Shown here one piece after another: positions 26,008-36,353 of a stretch of 64,000 nucleotides of DNA (position 1 is its first letter; each line of letters starts with the position of its first letter). This DNA is from Aquirhabdus parva. Lineage in GTDB: Bacteria; Pseudomonadota; Gammaproteobacteria; Pseudomonadales; Moraxellaceae. The notes below the pieces were generated by a model that saw nothing but the letters and a program-made list of their open reading frames with translations, ran no database searches and had not been told where the DNA came from. The position numbers and the translations under genes are program-made. The DNA lies in contig NZ_CP031222.1 in the NCBI RefSeq assembly GCF_003351745.1, positions 1,408,207 to 1,472,206 of the forward strand, read 5' to 3'.

Positions 26008-26901
26008 ATGAATTTAAGGGAAGTCGATCTCAACTTACTGATCGTACTTGATGCGTTACTCATTGAAGCACATGTTTCTCGTGCCGCAGAGCGTGTTGGT
26101 TTATCTCAGCCAGCGACATCCAATGCACTCGAGCGTTGCCGCACTTTATTTGATGATCGTTTGCTTGAACGCGGTGCTGGAGGGATGCGTTTAACTCCCA
26201 AAGCGCTTGCTTTACGAGAACCTTTGAAACAAGCATTAAGTGCCATTGGCGCTGTCATTAATGTGCCCAATGTCCAATTTGAGAGCATCACACAAAATAT
26301 TCGTGTGCTTATGTCGGATTATCCCGCCATATGTATTATTCAGCAGTTACAAAAGCGGCTCGCGGAAAGCGCGCCTTTGGTGAGTCTTGTTATTGAGCCA
26401 TGGCGAGGAGTAGCCTCAGCACAGGATGATCTTGAGCGTGGTCATGTTGATCTTGCGGTATCAACCTTTCCTCTACTTGAGTTGCCTTTTCAGCGTAAAG
26501 AACTCCAAAGAGAACATTATGTTATCGTCATGAATCGTCATCACCCTGCCGCAATGGATTTTAATTTGTCGAATTGGTTGGCTTACCCGCATATCTTAAT
26601 ATCCGATCATGGAGAGATGAGAGATACTATCGATGACAGCTTAGCTTTACAGGGATTATCACGTCGTGTTGGTATCGTGGTTCCAAGTATTTCGATCGCA
26701 AGTTCACTTCTTGTTGATTCAGAATTAGTTGCGATTTTGCCCAGTCGTTGCTTATCTGCTCTATCATTGCATGACTTTGTACATTTTGAACTCCCTATCA
26801 CTTACCCTGATATGGGTGTGCAAATCGTCAAGCATGCACGTCGTGACCACGATTTAGTTGTTCAGCATGTAGCGCAATTGATTGAAGAGATAATGATCTG
26901 A
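26008..26901 (+). CDS. LysR-type regulator
   Basis: 297 residues from the preferred start. The N-terminal helix-turn-helix is LREVDLNLLIVLDALLIEAHVSRAAERVGLSQPATSNALERCR, followed by an effector-binding domain of the NodD/PcpR/LeuO-like subgroup (DLERGHVDLAVSTF, HYVIVMNRHHPA). The ATG at 26008 has AGG ten bases ahead; the ATG at 25999 has only one base after AGG, so it is less likely. No divergent gene shares its promoter apart from dgt (about 220 bases away), and its target is unknown. Confidence 0.88.
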   Translation: MNLREVDLNLLIVLDALLIEAHVSRAAERVGLSQPATSNALERCRTLFDDRLLERGAGGMRLTPKALALREPLKQALSAIGAVINVPNVQFESITQNIRVLMSDYPAICIIQQLQKRLAESAPLVSLVIEPWRGVASAQDDLERGHVDLAVSTFPLLELPFQRKELQREHYVIVMNRHHPAAMDFNLSNWLAYPHILISDHGEMRDTIDDSLALQGLSRRVGIVVPSISIASSLLVDSELVAILPSRCLSALSLHDFVHFELPITYPDMGVQIVKHARRDHDLVVQHVAQLIEEIMI

Positions 26902-26922
26902 TGATGAGTTTCTTTGCGTAGA

Positions 26923-27606
26923 TTAAACACTCACTAAACGCCCATCTTCACAAAACCAAGTTTCAGCATCCAGAATTTTTGTTTCTTCTATTTGATGGGT
27001 GACATAGATCAGCGGAATGTTGAAGTGTTTAGGAACTTGTTTGAGGAACGCCAAAATCGGTAGCTTTAAAGACTGGTTCAACGCATTTAAAGGTTCATCG
27101 AGTAAGAGAAATTGGGGCATTGCAAGGAGCGTACGCCCCAGTGCCACGCGTTGGCGTTCCCCACCAGAAAGATGACGTGGTTGCCGATCAAGAAGTGTGC
27201 TGATTTCCAAAAGTTCAATCACAGACTCTGGACTAAAACGTCGACTTTGTTCGGGTTGCAATTGGTAGCCATACATTAAATTCTTGCGTACGCTGAGGTG
27301 GGGGAATAATTGACCATCCTGCCACATCAAACCGATATGTCGCATATGTGGAGGCGTAAATAACTGATTGCTTGTATCGACGAGTAATTGCCCATTCAGT
27401 CGAATGAAGCCTTGATCTGGTTTTAAAAGCCCAGCAAATAATGCGAGTAGCGTTGACTTGCCTGCACCTGAAGCTCCACATAATGCCGTAATTGGTGCTG
27501 TAAAGCAGCCTTGGGTATCAAGCTGAAAGCCTGTTTGGGCATCGCCACGATGCAGGCGCAAAGAAAACTCTAGGCCTTGGCTGTTTGTTGAGTCAAGCGT
27601 TTGCAT
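26923..27606 (-). CDS. modC: Molybdate ABC transporter ATPase ModC (short)
   Basis: 227 residues. ABC motifs: Walker A GASGAGKST (44-52), Q-loop near WQDGQLFPHLSVRKNL, signature LSGGE (146-150), Walker B LLLDE (167-171), H-loop His at 204. E. coli ModC has about 352 residues with a C-terminal Mop/TOBE domain that senses molybdate; that domain is wholly missing here. The missing control region matches the missing Mop domain in the ModE-like protein. Last gene of modABC, 32 bases after modB; converges with a LysR gene. Confidence 0.93.
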   Translation of the reverse strand: MQTLDSTNSQGLEFSLRLHRGDAQTGFQLDTQGCFTAPITALCGASGAGKSTLLALFAGLLKPDQGFIRLNGQLLVDTSNQLFTPPHMRHIGLMWQDGQLFPHLSVRKNLMYGYQLQPEQSRRFSPESVIELLEISTLLDRQPRHLSGGERQRVALGRTLLAMPQFLLLDEPLNALNQSLKLPILAFLKQVPKHFNIPLIYVTHQIEETKILDAETWFCEDGRLVSV

Positions 27607-27638
27607 AATGATTCACTTAAGCTAATTTGAGTTCTCTT

Positions 27639-28361
27639 TTAAACATCGCGATATCCCAAGCGGGTCTGGCTTCGACGAGCAAGCCATTGGCTTGCCCAAA
27701 GGGTCAATAGTGCGACTATCACCGAGAGTATGACTAGGCGCAACGCCAACGTTTCCCCATCAGGGGACTGTATTGCTGAGTAAATCGCCAATGGTAGCGT
27801 GCGTGTTTCCCCGTCTATATTCCCGACAAACGTAATGGTTGCACCAAATTCACCTAAACTTCGTCCAAACGATAAAACCGCACCCATTAAAATTGCGGGA
27901 TAACAAAGCGGTAATGTAATAGTCAGAAAGGCCCGTATGGGGCTAGCACCCAAGGTCTGAGCCGCTTGTTCAAGTCTGATGTCGACATTTTGAAGAGCCA
28001 AACGAATGGGCTGCACAAATAACGGCAAACTCATGAGCCAAGACGCGAGTACGGCACCAGTCCAGTGAAAGGCGAGCTGAATATCGAAATGTTGGAGCCA
28101 TTGGCCGATAAAACCATTATGACCAAAAAGCACGAGTAAGAGATAACCGAGCACAACGGGTGGTAAAATCATGGGGAGATAAACCAGTGCTTCGAGCAAT
28201 GATTTCCCCCAGAAGTCTCGTCTTGCAAGTAACCACGCGATACTCAGTGCAGGAAGTATCCCCATCAGGGTGCACCAAAAGGCGACTTTCACGGATAAAA
28301 ACAGCGCGCGTGATTCAGCTGGACTGAGATTTAAATTGAAGTAACTAAGAGTATCGATCAT
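27639..28361 (-). CDS. modB: Molybdate ABC transporter permease ModB
   Basis: 240 residues with five or six transmembrane helices. ModB features: SVKVAFWCTLMGILPALSIAWLLARRDFWGK, LVYLPMILPPVVLGYLLLVLFG, the coupling-helix EAA motif AAQTLGASPIRAFLTITLPLCYPAIL, and the final FGRSLGEFGATITFVGNI with RTLPLAIYSAIQ. Inner membrane; forms the pore with ModC energising it. The start directly follows the modA stop with no gap. Confidence 0.95.
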   Translation of the reverse strand: MIDTLSYFNLNLSPAESRALFLSVKVAFWCTLMGILPALSIAWLLARRDFWGKSLLEALVYLPMILPPVVLGYLLLVLFGHNGFIGQWLQHFDIQLAFHWTGAVLASWLMSLPLFVQPIRLALQNVDIRLEQAAQTLGASPIRAFLTITLPLCYPAILMGAVLSFGRSLGEFGATITFVGNIDGETRTLPLAIYSAIQSPDGETLALRLVILSVIVALLTLWASQWLARRSQTRLGYRDV

Positions 28362-29153
28362 TTAATGTTTGACAGCGCCAAATCCGTATTTACTAAATAT
28401 TTTTTGAGCCGCTGGCTGTTGTAAATATTGCCAAAATTGTCGACTTGCCGGACTCGCTTGAGTTTGAGTTGCCGAGGTCTTAAGTAAGGCCAGAGGGTAA
28501 ATAATAGGAGCATGGCTTTTATCTGGAAAAGTTCCAATGATCTTAACTTTATCACTGATCAGGGCATCTGTGGAGTAGACCACACCGACAGGGCATTCGC
28601 CACGTGAGACAAATGCAAGTGCACTGCGGACGTCCTCGGTGGGCACGACACGAGATTGAAGCTCATCCCACCAGCCTAACGTGATTAACGATTGTTTGCC
28701 ATATTTGCCAGCTGGTACGCTATCTGGATTACCCAAACAAATTTTTCCTGTAAAAGCCCGCGCCAGATGAAAATCTTTTTCCATCATAACTGGGAAGGTG
28801 TGATCCACAGGTGTGATAAGAACCAATTGGTTAGCCAGTAATTTAACTCGTGATTTGTCGATCAGGACATTACTTTTTTCTAAGCTATCCATCCATGGCT
28901 CATCCGCAGAAATAAAAATCTGAGCTGGTGCACCTGCTTGGATTTGTTTGGCAAGGACTGATGATGCCGCAAAGGAAGTTTGAATCTTGTCATTCTGGTG
29001 GCTTGTTTCATACAATTTTGAGATTTCAGTCAGTGCATTATTCAAGCTTGCTGCAGCGAATACAGTAATGTTTTCAGCATGGCTCAATACAGGAAGCAAG
29101 GCGGTGAGTGCAATAGTTAATTTTGTTAAGCTGGTTTTAGATATTGATTGCAT
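28362..29153 (-). CDS. modA: Molybdate-binding protein ModA
   Basis: 263 residues. An N-terminal signal peptide (cleavage after SHA, about residue 26) sends it to the periplasm. The mature protein begins ENITVFAAASLNNALTEI, then FAASSVLAKQIQAGAPAQIFISADEPWMD, GNPDSVPAGKYGKQSL and GVVYSTDAL, all standard in ModA molybdate/tungstate-binding proteins. First gene of modABC, behind the ModE-type operator at 29207-29230. Confidence 0.96.
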   Translation of the reverse strand: MQSISKTSLTKLTIALTALLPVLSHAENITVFAAASLNNALTEISKLYETSHQNDKIQTSFAASSVLAKQIQAGAPAQIFISADEPWMDSLEKSNVLIDKSRVKLLANQLVLITPVDHTFPVMMEKDFHLARAFTGKICLGNPDSVPAGKYGKQSLITLGWWDELQSRVVPTEDVRSALAFVSRGECPVGVVYSTDALISDKVKIIGTFPDKSHAPIIYPLALLKTSATQTQASPASRQFWQYLQQPAAQKIFSKYGFGAVKH

Positions 29154-29196
29154 CGTACTGTAACTCCTGATTGTTTTTGGTAGGAACAGAATATTT

Positions 29197-29240
29197 TTAA
29201 GTCCACCGTTATATCATGACAGATATAGCGGTGGACTTAA
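29197..29240 (-). promoter_or_regulatory. ModE operator inside a longer inverted repeat, upstream of modA
   Basis: CGTTATAT-N8-ATATAGCG (29207-29230) matches the E. coli ModE recognition palindrome (CGnTATATA-N6-TATATAnCG). The symmetry goes on past the site: arms of 18 bases (29197-29214 and 29223-29240, one T-G mismatch) end in TTAAGTCCACCG/CGGTGGACTTAA. The centre is 66 bases before the modA ATG on one side and 160 before purL on the other. Confidence 0.8.
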
Positions 29241-29377
29241 AGTGATGCACAATGTTCGTTTTAATCATTGTTAAATCATGTTAAGGACTAGAGCAGAAGC
29301 GCAAACACGCGTATCATATACACCTTCTTTCTAAGGCTTTAGCAGTCTGTGTGATTGTTAATGGAGCTCGTCCTAGT

Positions 29378-32300
29378 ATGTTTATTGTGGCTGGTGCGCC
29401 TGCACTCTCTACCTTCAAGCAACGTCAGTTGCTCTCCCGTTTATCTGGTCTTGCGTCTGTAGAAGGAGTAGAAAGTCAATTTCTTTATTTCTTTGATCAG
29501 CCTCTAGATACCAAGCAGCTTAAAGCTGCTGTTGGCTTATTAAACGATGATCAAGCTTTTACAGTTCAAGCAAAATCACCCAACAGTATTCAAGTCCTGG
29601 TAACACCACGTGTGGGGACGATTTCTCCGTGGTCATCTAAAGCGACTGATATTTTCAAGAACTGTGATGTTGCGGTAAACCGTTTGGAACGAGGGATACT
29701 CTATACCTTACACGGTGTAAGCATTGCGACTAGAGAGCTCAAAGCACTTCTGCATGATCGTATGACCGAAAGCGTATTCGATGATGTTGAACAAGCTAGC
29801 CAGTTGTTTCATGTAACAGAACCAAAACCTCTTAATACCATTGATATTTTAGAAAATGGCCGCGATGCTTTAATTAAAGCCAATCGTGAGTTTGGTTTCG
29901 CACTTTCGATTGAAGAAATTGACTATTTGACGGATGCATTTACTCGCTTAGGGCGCAATCCAAACGATATCGAGCTCATGATGTTTGCTCAGGCGAATTC
30001 AGAGCATTGTCGTCATAAAATCTTTAATGCAGAGTGGACAGTGAATGGCGCAAAACAGCCATTGTCACTGTTTCAAATGATCAAAAATACCTATAAAACA
30101 TCTCCTGAAAATGTACTGTCAGCATATAAAGACAATGCTTCTGTAATCGTTGGTTCATCTGCTGCCCGTTTTTATCCGCAGGGTAAACAGCATAAGTACA
30201 GCTACACCAACCAAGCCACTCATGTCTTGATGAAGGTAGAAACGCACAACCATCCTACAGCGATTGCTCCTTTTGCGGGTGCAGCAACAGGTTCTGGTGG
30301 TGAGATCCGCGATGAAGGTGCAACGGGTCGTGGTGGTAAACCTAAGGCAGGATTAGCAGGTTTTACGGTTTCCAACCTTAACATTCCTGGTGCGCGTGAG
30401 CCATGGGAAGACCAAGAAGGTGCGGAATATGGCAAGCCATCGCGTATGGCATCGCCTTTTCAGATTATGACGGATGGTCCGCTTGGCGCTGCTGCATTTA
30501 ACAATGAATTTGGTCGCCCAAATCTTTGTGGTTACTTCCGTACTTTTGAGCTGAATTTAAACGGCAATGTTCGCGGCTTCCATAAGCCCATTATGCTTGC
30601 TGGTGGTTATGGCAATATTCGCCCTGACCATGTTGAAAAGTTACCTATCCAACAAGGTGATCTGTTGATCGTGCTGGGCGGTCCTGCGCTGCTGATCGGA
30701 TTAGGCGGTGGCGCTGCGTCCAGTGTCGATAGCGGTACGATGGGTGAGCAGCTCGATTTTGCGTCGGTCCAGCGTGAAAACCCAGAGATGGAACGCCGTT
30801 GCCAAGAAGTGATTGATGCCTGTTGGGGCATGGAAGAGTCGAACCCTATTGTTTCGATTCATGATGTTGGTGCAGGCGGCTTGTCCAATGCGATGCCAGA
30901 GCTGGTGAATGATCATAAGCTGGGTGCGATTTTAAACTTGCGTAACATTCCTTCGCTAGAAGCTGGGATGTCACCCATGGAAATCTGGTCAAACGAAGCA
31001 CAAGAACGTTATGTCTTGGCGATCCGCCCAGAGTCTTTGAAATTATTTGAAAGCCTATGTGCTCGTGAGCGCTGCCCGTTTGCTGTGCTGGGTGAAGCAA
31101 CAGATGTCCGTCATTTAACGGTCAGCGATACTCATTTTGGCAATAATCCTGTTGATTTACCTATGCAGGTTATGTTGGGTGGCGCACCAAAATTACAGCG
31201 TGAATACAGCGATGTGAAGACTGTAGGTACTGAATTCGATACAACAAAAATTGATCTGAAAGATGCAATTTTCCGTGTATTACGTCATCCAACGGTCGCC
31301 AGTAAATCATTCTTGATTACGATTGGCGATCGCTCGATCACGGGTTTTGTTGCTCGTGATCAGATGGTCGGTCGTTGGCAGGTCCCTGTTGCGGATTGCG
31401 CCGTTACTGTAACAGGCCATCAGAGTACTACGGGTGAAGTGATGAGTATGGGCGAGCGCCCACCTGTTGCATTGCTTAATCCTTCGGCATCAGCGCGTCT
31501 ATGTGTTGCTGAGGCCATTACTAATTTGGCAGCAACCCCGATTGATAAGCTCAGTGATATTAAACTGTCGGCCAATTGGATGGCCGCAGCAGGCCAACCG
31601 GGTGAAGATCAAGCCCTTTTTGAAGCTGTGCGTACCATTGGCATGGAGTTGTGCCCGGCACTGGAAATTGCTATTCCTGTGGGGAAAGACTCCTTGTCTA
31701 TGCGGACCACGTGGAATGATGAAGGTGTAGAGAAAGCGGTTACTTCGCCAATGTCGTTAATTGTCACAGCGTTTGCGCCTGTACTTGATGTTCAGTTGCA
31801 TGTAACACCTGAGTTACGTAGAGTTGATGAGGAGACCGTGCTGGTTCGTGTTGATCTCTCACGTGGTCAATTCCGCTTAGGCGCTTCTGTATTGACATTG
31901 GTTTATAACCATTTGGGTGAAGTCGCGGCAGATCTTGATGATGCGAATGATCTTAAAGTATTCTTTAATGTCATCCAGACATGGACGAAAGCCGGAAAAC
32001 TGCTTGCATATCATGATATTTCAGATGGTGGACTCCTCGCCACAGTCAGTGAAATGATGTTTGCAAGTCGTTTAGGAGTTGACCTTAAGCTCGGTAGCAA
32101 TCCAATCGCAGAGTTATTTGCTGAAGAAGTCGGCTGTGTTGTTCAAGTACGCACTCGTGATTGGGCTGAATTACAGTCTGCGCTGAGTGGTTCTCCACTA
32201 GCAACTGCAGTGAGCGTCATAGGCTCGGTGAATGATAGTGATACGTTAACTGTTGCTGGGTTGAGTTTGCCTCGTGCTGAGTTGCAATCGGCGTGGGCTA

Positions 32301-33223
32301 AGGTGAGTCATCAGATTCAACGCCAACGTGATAACAGTGAATGTGCTGATCAAGAGTATGCCCTGATCAGTGATGCCTCCCACCAAGGTTTGATTGCAAA
32401 AGCAACCTTTGATCTCAATGAACCTGTTGAAGCTCCCTTTTTGAATCTCAGCCAACCTAAAGTGGCGATCTTGCGTGAGCAAGGTGTCAACGGTCAGCTT
32501 GAAATGGCCGCTGCTTTTGATCGTGTTGGCTTTGAGACTTATGATGTTCACATGAGTGATTTGTTAGCTGGACGCGTGCGCTTAGATGATTTCCAAGGCT
32601 TAGTAGCGTGTGGCGGTTTCAGCTATGGTGATGTCCTAGGTGCAGGGGGTGGTTGGGCAAAATCTGTTATGTATCATGCAAAACTTCGTGATCAGTTTGA
32701 GAGTTTCTTTCATCGTAGTGAAACGTTTACGCTTGGTGTTTGTAATGGTTGTCAAATGTTATCGCAGTTGAAAACGTTGATTCCTCAAGCAGAGCTTTTC
32801 CCGCGTTTTCGCCGTAATACTAGTGAATCATTTGAAGCACGTGCGGTTAACGTTCGTGTTGAAAAATCTCGTTCAGTTTTACTGGAAGGCATGGCTGGTT
32901 CGATTCTACCGATTGCGATTGCACATGGTGAAGGTCGTGTTGATGCAACAGCAGATCAATTGGCGGCATTAAATGCACATGAACAAGTGACTATGCGTTT
33001 TGTTGATAGTCATGGAGCACCTACTCAAATCTATCCTTTGAATCCTAACGGCTCTCCTGAAGCAATCACTGGAGTGACATCCGGTGATGGACGGGCAACA
33101 TTAGTGATGCCTCATCCTGAGCGTAACTTCCGTGCATTGCAACATAGCTGGAAGCCAGAGGATTGGACTGAAGATGGTGCATGGCTACGTTTATTTAGAA
33201 ATGCTCGTAGTTTTGCTGGTTAA
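29378..33223 (+). CDS. purL: Phosphoribosylformylglycinamidine synthase
   Basis: About 1281 residues, the large single-chain gammaproteobacterial form. It makes FGAM from FGAR, ATP and glutamine, step 4 of purine synthesis. An N-terminal PurS-like domain, a linker, two AIRS-type synthetase halves ([48 protein letters not shown]; later [12 protein letters not shown]) and a C-terminal class I glutaminase with nucleophile C1122 in [10 protein letters not shown] and the His/Glu of HPERNFR are all visible. The ATG at 29378, giving [13 protein letters not shown], is chosen over a GTG nine codons earlier that lacks a ribosome site. Confidence 0.97.
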   Translation: MFIVAGAPALSTFKQRQLLSRLSGLASVEGVESQFLYFFDQPLDTKQLKAAVGLLNDDQAFTVQAKSPNSIQVLVTPRVGTISPWSSKATDIFKNCDVAVNRLERGILYTLHGVSIATRELKALLHDRMTESVFDDVEQASQLFHVTEPKPLNTIDILENGRDALIKANREFGFALSIEEIDYLTDAFTRLGRNPNDIELMMFAQANSEHCRHKIFNAEWTVNGAKQPLSLFQMIKNTYKTSPENVLSAYKDNASVIVGSSAARFYPQGKQHKYSYTNQATHVLMKVETHNHPTAIAPFAGAATGSGGEIRDEGATGRGGKPKAGLAGFTVSNLNIPGAREPWEDQEGAEYGKPSRMASPFQIMTDGPLGAAAFNNEFGRPNLCGYFRTFELNLNGNVRGFHKPIMLAGGYGNIRPDHVEKLPIQQGDLLIVLGGPALLIGLGGGAASSVDSGTMGEQLDFASVQRENPEMERRCQEVIDACWGMEESNPIVSIHDVGAGGLSNAMPELVNDHKLGAILNLRNIPSLEAGMSPMEIWSNEAQERYVLAIRPESLKLFESLCARERCPFAVLGEATDVRHLTVSDTHFGNNPVDLPMQVMLGGAPKLQREYSDVKTVGTEFDTTKIDLKDAIFRVLRHPTVASKSFLITIGDRSITGFVARDQMVGRWQVPVADCAVTVTGHQSTTGEVMSMGERPPVALLNPSASARLCVAEAITNLAATPIDKLSDIKLSANWMAAAGQPGEDQALFEAVRTIGMELCPALEIAIPVGKDSLSMRTTWNDEGVEKAVTSPMSLIVTAFAPVLDVQLHVTPELRRVDEETVLVRVDLSRGQFRLGASVLTLVYNHLGEVAADLDDANDLKVFFNVIQTWTKAGKLLAYHDISDGGLLATVSEMMFASRLGVDLKLGSNPIAELFAEEVGCVVQVRTRDWAELQSALSGSPLATAVSVIGSVNDSDTLTVAGLSLPRAELQSAWAKVSHQIQRQRDNSECADQEYALISDASHQGLIAKATFDLNEPVEAPFLNLSQPKVAILREQGVNGQLEMAAAFDRVGFETYDVHMSDLLAGRVRLDDFQGLVACGGFSYGDVLGAGGGWAKSVMYHAKLRDQFESFFHRSETFTLGVCNGCQMLSQLKTLIPQAELFPRFRRNTSESFEARAVNVRVEKSRSVLLEGMAGSILPIAIAHGEGRVDATADQLAALNAHEQVTMRFVDSHGAPTQIYPLNPNGSPEAITGVTSGDGRATLVMPHPERNFRALQHSWKPEDWTEDGAWLRLFRNARSFAG

Positions 33224-33245
33224 GTCTTAAAACAGTGCAAAGTTA

Positions 33246-33560
33246 ATGTATAAATTGACCTTTTATGTTCCGGACACTCATGTTGAAGTCGTTAAAAGTG
33301 CGATTTTTGCTGTGGGTGCTGGACGGTGTGGGTCATATGATTGTTGTTGTTGGCAAGTACAAGGCCAAGGTCAGTTCAGAGCATTAGCAAGCTCAAATCC
33401 TTTTCTGGGTGAAGTTGGTAAACTTGAAACTGTAACTGAGTGGCGTGTGGAAACGATTGTCGAAGACCATGATATCCATGTTGTTATCGGGGCACTCAAA
33501 ACATCACATCCATATGAAATGCCCGCATTTGATGTCGTGAAAATCGAGTTTTATCAGTAA
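33246..33560 (+). CDS. NIF3/YqfO-type small domain protein
   Basis: 104 residues. The fold is the small CutA/PII-like domain found inserted in NIF3 (YqfO) proteins: MYKLTFYVPDTHVEVVKSAIFAVGAGRCGSYDCCCWQVQGQGQFR, SNPFLGEVGKLETVTEWRVETI and LKTSHPYEMPAFDVVKIEF with the HPYE motif. Such stand-alone proteins are annotated as NGG1p-interacting factor 3-like; function unknown. A cysteine cluster (C-x4-CCC) near residue 28 might bind metal. It starts 22 bases after purL and ends at a very strong terminator. Confidence 0.85.
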   Translation: MYKLTFYVPDTHVEVVKSAIFAVGAGRCGSYDCCCWQVQGQGQFRALASSNPFLGEVGKLETVTEWRVETIVEDHDIHVVIGALKTSHPYEMPAFDVVKIEFYQ

Positions 33561-33564
33561 AGTG

Positions 33565-33624
33565 ATATCGTTAGAAAATAAAAAAGACACGTAATGACGT
33601 GTCTTTTTTATTTTCTAACGATAT
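33565..33624. terminator. Perfect 28-bp bidirectional terminator
   Basis: Arms 33565-33592 and 33597-33624 are exact reverse complements with a 4-base loop (AATG). The GC core is GACACGT/ACGTGTC, then A6/T6 tracts, then further perfect pairing. It fills the whole 66-bp gap between two convergent genes. Confidence 0.95.
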
Positions 33625-33626
33625 TC

Positions 33627-34415
33627 TTAATCAAACTGTCTAAAGTTTGGGGCGCGTTTTTCTTTAAAAGCCGTTAGGGCTTCTTTCATCTCTGGTGTTT
33701 TGACGCGCTGAACAAATTCAATGGCTTCTGAGTTAATACGTTCGACAACGGTTGTAGGAGCTGTATCACGCAGCATCGCCTTAGTAAGCTTGATTGAAGC
33801 AAGCGGCAATTGAGTAATGCGTACAGCTTTTTCACGTGCATATGCATAAACATCATCAGGAATGATTTGATTGACGAGTTTTGCATTTAGTGCAGCTTCT
33901 GCATTAAACGGTTCAGCCAAAAGTAAAAATTCAGCCGCTTTTAAATAGCCCGCGCGCTGAGGAAGCAGCAATGTTGAAGCGCCTTCAGGCGATAGCCCTA
34001 AACTTAAAAATGGCATTTGAAAGCGGGCAGTTGCATCGCAATAGACCAGATCTGCATGAAGCAATAACGTGGTACCAATCCCAACAGCAACGCCACGAAC
34101 TGCAATGATCAAAGGCTTAGTCAACGATGTCGCTGCGCGAAGAACGCGGAACGGTGGCGCATCAATTCCTGAAGCAGGTGAGTTTGCAAAATCCTGTAGA
34201 TCATTCCCTGCACTAAAATCCTGCTCCCCCCGGAGTAAGACGACACGTACAGCTGGATTTTGATCAGCCTCAAGAATCGCTTGTTCCAATGCTAAATAAA
34301 ACTCACCGAAGAGCGCATTCTTTCGCTCTGGACGATTAAGGACGAGCTCTAGTATTCCATCTTGTATGGTTGCGTTGAGGTTTGGATGGGGTTGGGTGAT
34401 ACAAGTCAGGGACAT
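33627..34415 (-). CDS. Enoyl-CoA hydratase/isomerase family protein
   Basis: 262 residues of the crotonase fold. The oxyanion-hole segments are FSAGNDLQDF and GVAVGIGTTLLLHADLVY. The acidic residue in FLSLGLSPEGASTLLLPQRAGY sits where delta3,delta2-enoyl-CoA isomerases and PaaG-like proteins have their single catalytic Glu, and the second hydratase Glu is not evident, so isomerase activity is more likely than hydration. The acyl substrate is unknown. Converges with the NIF3-like gene; a perfect inverted repeat lies upstream. Confidence 0.9.
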   Translation of the reverse strand: MSLTCITQPHPNLNATIQDGILELVLNRPERKNALFGEFYLALEQAILEADQNPAVRVVLLRGEQDFSAGNDLQDFANSPASGIDAPPFRVLRAATSLTKPLIIAVRGVAVGIGTTLLLHADLVYCDATARFQMPFLSLGLSPEGASTLLLPQRAGYLKAAEFLLLAEPFNAEAALNAKLVNQIIPDDVYAYAREKAVRITQLPLASIKLTKAMLRDTAPTTVVERINSEAIEFVQRVKTPEMKEALTAFKEKRAPNFRQFD

Positions 34416-34458
34416 AAAGCTTTCTCAATGAATAGTATAGAATTTCATATCTGGTATT

Positions 34459-34490
34459 GTACTACGCGTCTATCCAAAAACGCGTAGTAC
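34459..34490. terminator. 11-bp perfect inverted repeat after the TPR lipoprotein gene
   Basis: GTACTACGCGT/ACGCGTAGTAC with a 10-base loop, 9 bases past the stop of the leftward lipoprotein gene. It is a strong hairpin, but no T-run follows (a T5 run lies in the loop on the minus strand), so it is a probable terminator or an mRNA 3'-end stabiliser. Confidence 0.55.
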
Positions 34491-34498
34491 GGATCATT

Positions 34499-35236
34499 TT
34501 ACCAAATTGAAGCTTTATCCGTTTTCACGGCATCTACCATCTCAGGTATACGTGCATCATCAGGTACTAGACGTTTATAGCTTTCTAATGCACTTAATGC
34601 TTTTGCTTTTTTATTGAGAGATAGATAAGCATTGGCGATAGACAGATAGGCTTCAGAGTAGCCACCCTTTGCTGCTTTGTTCAAATAAGGAATACCCTCA
34701 TTCATACCGCCGCCTTCTGACAACAGAACACCAAACCAAAAATTTGTTTCAGGATCATTAGGCTTCATTTTCAGAGCGCGGCGCATAAAATTATTGGCGT
34801 TAGTGGTCGTGTCTTTGCCTACATCTAAATTACGTGCAAGTCCATTGGCTTTGAATCCTTGCAATAATTGTGCATGGGTCGCTTGGGGGTTATTTGCGAT
34901 AACGTTGAGCGTTTCTGCCAGATCTTTTGCTTCAACTTCAGCGGCACGTCGTGCACGCTTATTGTCAAAGTGCGGTGGATAATGCTTTGCATATTTAGCA
35001 AGTAGCGCGATGCGACCATCATAATCGCTGCGATCAATCGCTTTAATTTGGAGTGCGAGCGGATCTTCATCAACAACCGGTGCTGCCGGGGGAATAAGTA
35101 GGTTACGATTATATTCGGCCGAAAGCGGGACATTATTTACAGGAATTGGCGGAGGGGTTTGCTGGCACGCACCCAGTGCAAATGCGGCAAGAATAGAGAC
35201 ACTAAGTAGGTGAGGTTTCAAAGTAAGTGGTCGCAT
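34499..35236 (-). CDS. TPR-repeat lipoprotein
   Basis: About 245 residues. A signal segment ends in lipobox L-G-A-C (Cys at residue 24 from this start), followed by a Pro-rich linker (QQTPPPIPVNN). The C-terminal half has tetratricopeptide/Sel1-like helices: NNFMRRALKMKPNDPETNFWFGVLLSEGGGMNEGIPYLNKAAKGGYSEAYLSIANAYLSLNKKAKALSALE is two to three repeats. It is probably an outer-membrane lipoprotein scaffold; no pathway can be assigned. An ATG five codons earlier (35251) is also possible; neither has a strong ribosome site. Confidence 0.8.
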   Translation of the reverse strand: MRPLTLKPHLLSVSILAAFALGACQQTPPPIPVNNVPLSAEYNRNLLIPPAAPVVDEDPLALQIKAIDRSDYDGRIALLAKYAKHYPPHFDNKRARRAAEVEAKDLAETLNVIANNPQATHAQLLQGFKANGLARNLDVGKDTTTNANNFMRRALKMKPNDPETNFWFGVLLSEGGGMNEGIPYLNKAAKGGYSEAYLSIANAYLSLNKKAKALSALESYKRLVPDDARIPEMVDAVKTDKASIW

Positions 35237-35417
35237 ATTTTCTAAGATCATCCCAATCAGAATTGAATTTATATAAGGGACTCTAAGCCCTGTAAAACTG
35301 TACGCACAGTTTGCATTTCACCCTGAAGACTATAGCGAAAAAAATCCAAATAACAACTTAAAAACCGTATCTAATGCGTATTAATTACAGCTATTTAGAA
35401 TGTTGAACTGGTTATCT

Positions 35418-36263
35418 TTATGAGGATTTTTGTCTTCTTTTCATGGGTTTGGTTTGTGAAGTTGCACTGATATCTTGGATAATAGGCAAGTCATCAGCTT
35501 GGATGGGGTGATTCTTTTTATCACAGAAAGAAGGATTCAGTTCTTGCATCGTCTGACACATGGTATCGATTCTACGATCGGTTGACTGCATATGATTCAG
35601 TAATATGCGAAAGGCTTCAGCGACCGGGTCTGGTAGATTTGGAGCAATTGCATAGGGTTGGAAACCAATAGACTTTGCATAATCTATAATCGTATTTGGG
35701 TTTGCTTCTTGATCGGTATTGCCAAGTAAGGGGGAGGGTGACTTAGTCATTTTTTTTTCGACATAACGAGCTGGATTGCCTACGACCGTCACATCCGAAG
35801 GGACTGCTTTAGTAACCACGGCATTAGAGCCAATTTTAGCATTTTTACCTACAATGAACGGTCCTAAAATTTTAGCGCCAGCACCCACAACCACGCCATC
35901 CTCTAAAGTTGGATGACGTTTGCCTTTTTGCCAAGTGGTACCGCCAAGTGTTACACCATGATACAGCGTTACATCGTTACCAATTTCAGCGGTTTCTCCG
36001 ATGACAACACCCATGCCGTGATCAATGAATAATCGACGGCCTATTTTTGCAGCAGGATGAATCTCGATACCAGTAAGAAAACGGTTGAAGAGGGATAGCC
36101 CTCGAGCCGTCGTTTTGAACTGATGCTGCCAAAGTTGATGCGCAGCACGGTGCATAAGAACCGCATGGATACCTGGATAGGTGAGCAAGACCTCAAGTGT
36201 ATTACGAGCTGCGGGATCGCGATCAAATACGGCTTGAATGTCTTCTTGAAGCTGCTTAAACAT
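35418..36263 (-). CDS. cysE: Serine O-acetyltransferase
   Basis: About 281 residues. It acetylates serine with acetyl-CoA for cysteine synthesis. An N-terminal helical part ([45 protein letters not shown]) is followed by a left-handed beta helix: [45 protein letters not shown] with catalytic His/Asp, then [35 protein letters not shown]. The tail ([23 protein letters not shown]) is like other EpsC/SrpH-type enzymes. The ATG at 36263 (AGG nine bases ahead) is preferred to upstream starts at 36290/36296. Lies 90 bases after trmJ. Confidence 0.92.
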   Translation of the reverse strand: MFKQLQEDIQAVFDRDPAARNTLEVLLTYPGIHAVLMHRAAHQLWQHQFKTTARGLSLFNRFLTGIEIHPAAKIGRRLFIDHGMGVVIGETAEIGNDVTLYHGVTLGGTTWQKGKRHPTLEDGVVVGAGAKILGPFIVGKNAKIGSNAVVTKAVPSDVTVVGNPARYVEKKMTKSPSPLLGNTDQEANPNTIIDYAKSIGFQPYAIAPNLPDPVAEAFRILLNHMQSTDRRIDTMCQTMQELNPSFCDKKNHPIQADDLPIIQDISATSQTKPMKRRQKSS

Positions 36264-36353
36264 CACGGGATGCCTGTGGGAATTGATCATTATCAATTCT
36301 AATATTTCTGCTATCGATATTGTTAATTTTTATATCGATATTTCGTTTTTTAA

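Noticed and set aside
29297-29315. PurR-box-like GCGCAAACACGCGT upstream of purL
   Set aside because: It matches only half of the E. coli PurR palindrome, and PurR control is not established outside enteric and related bacteria.
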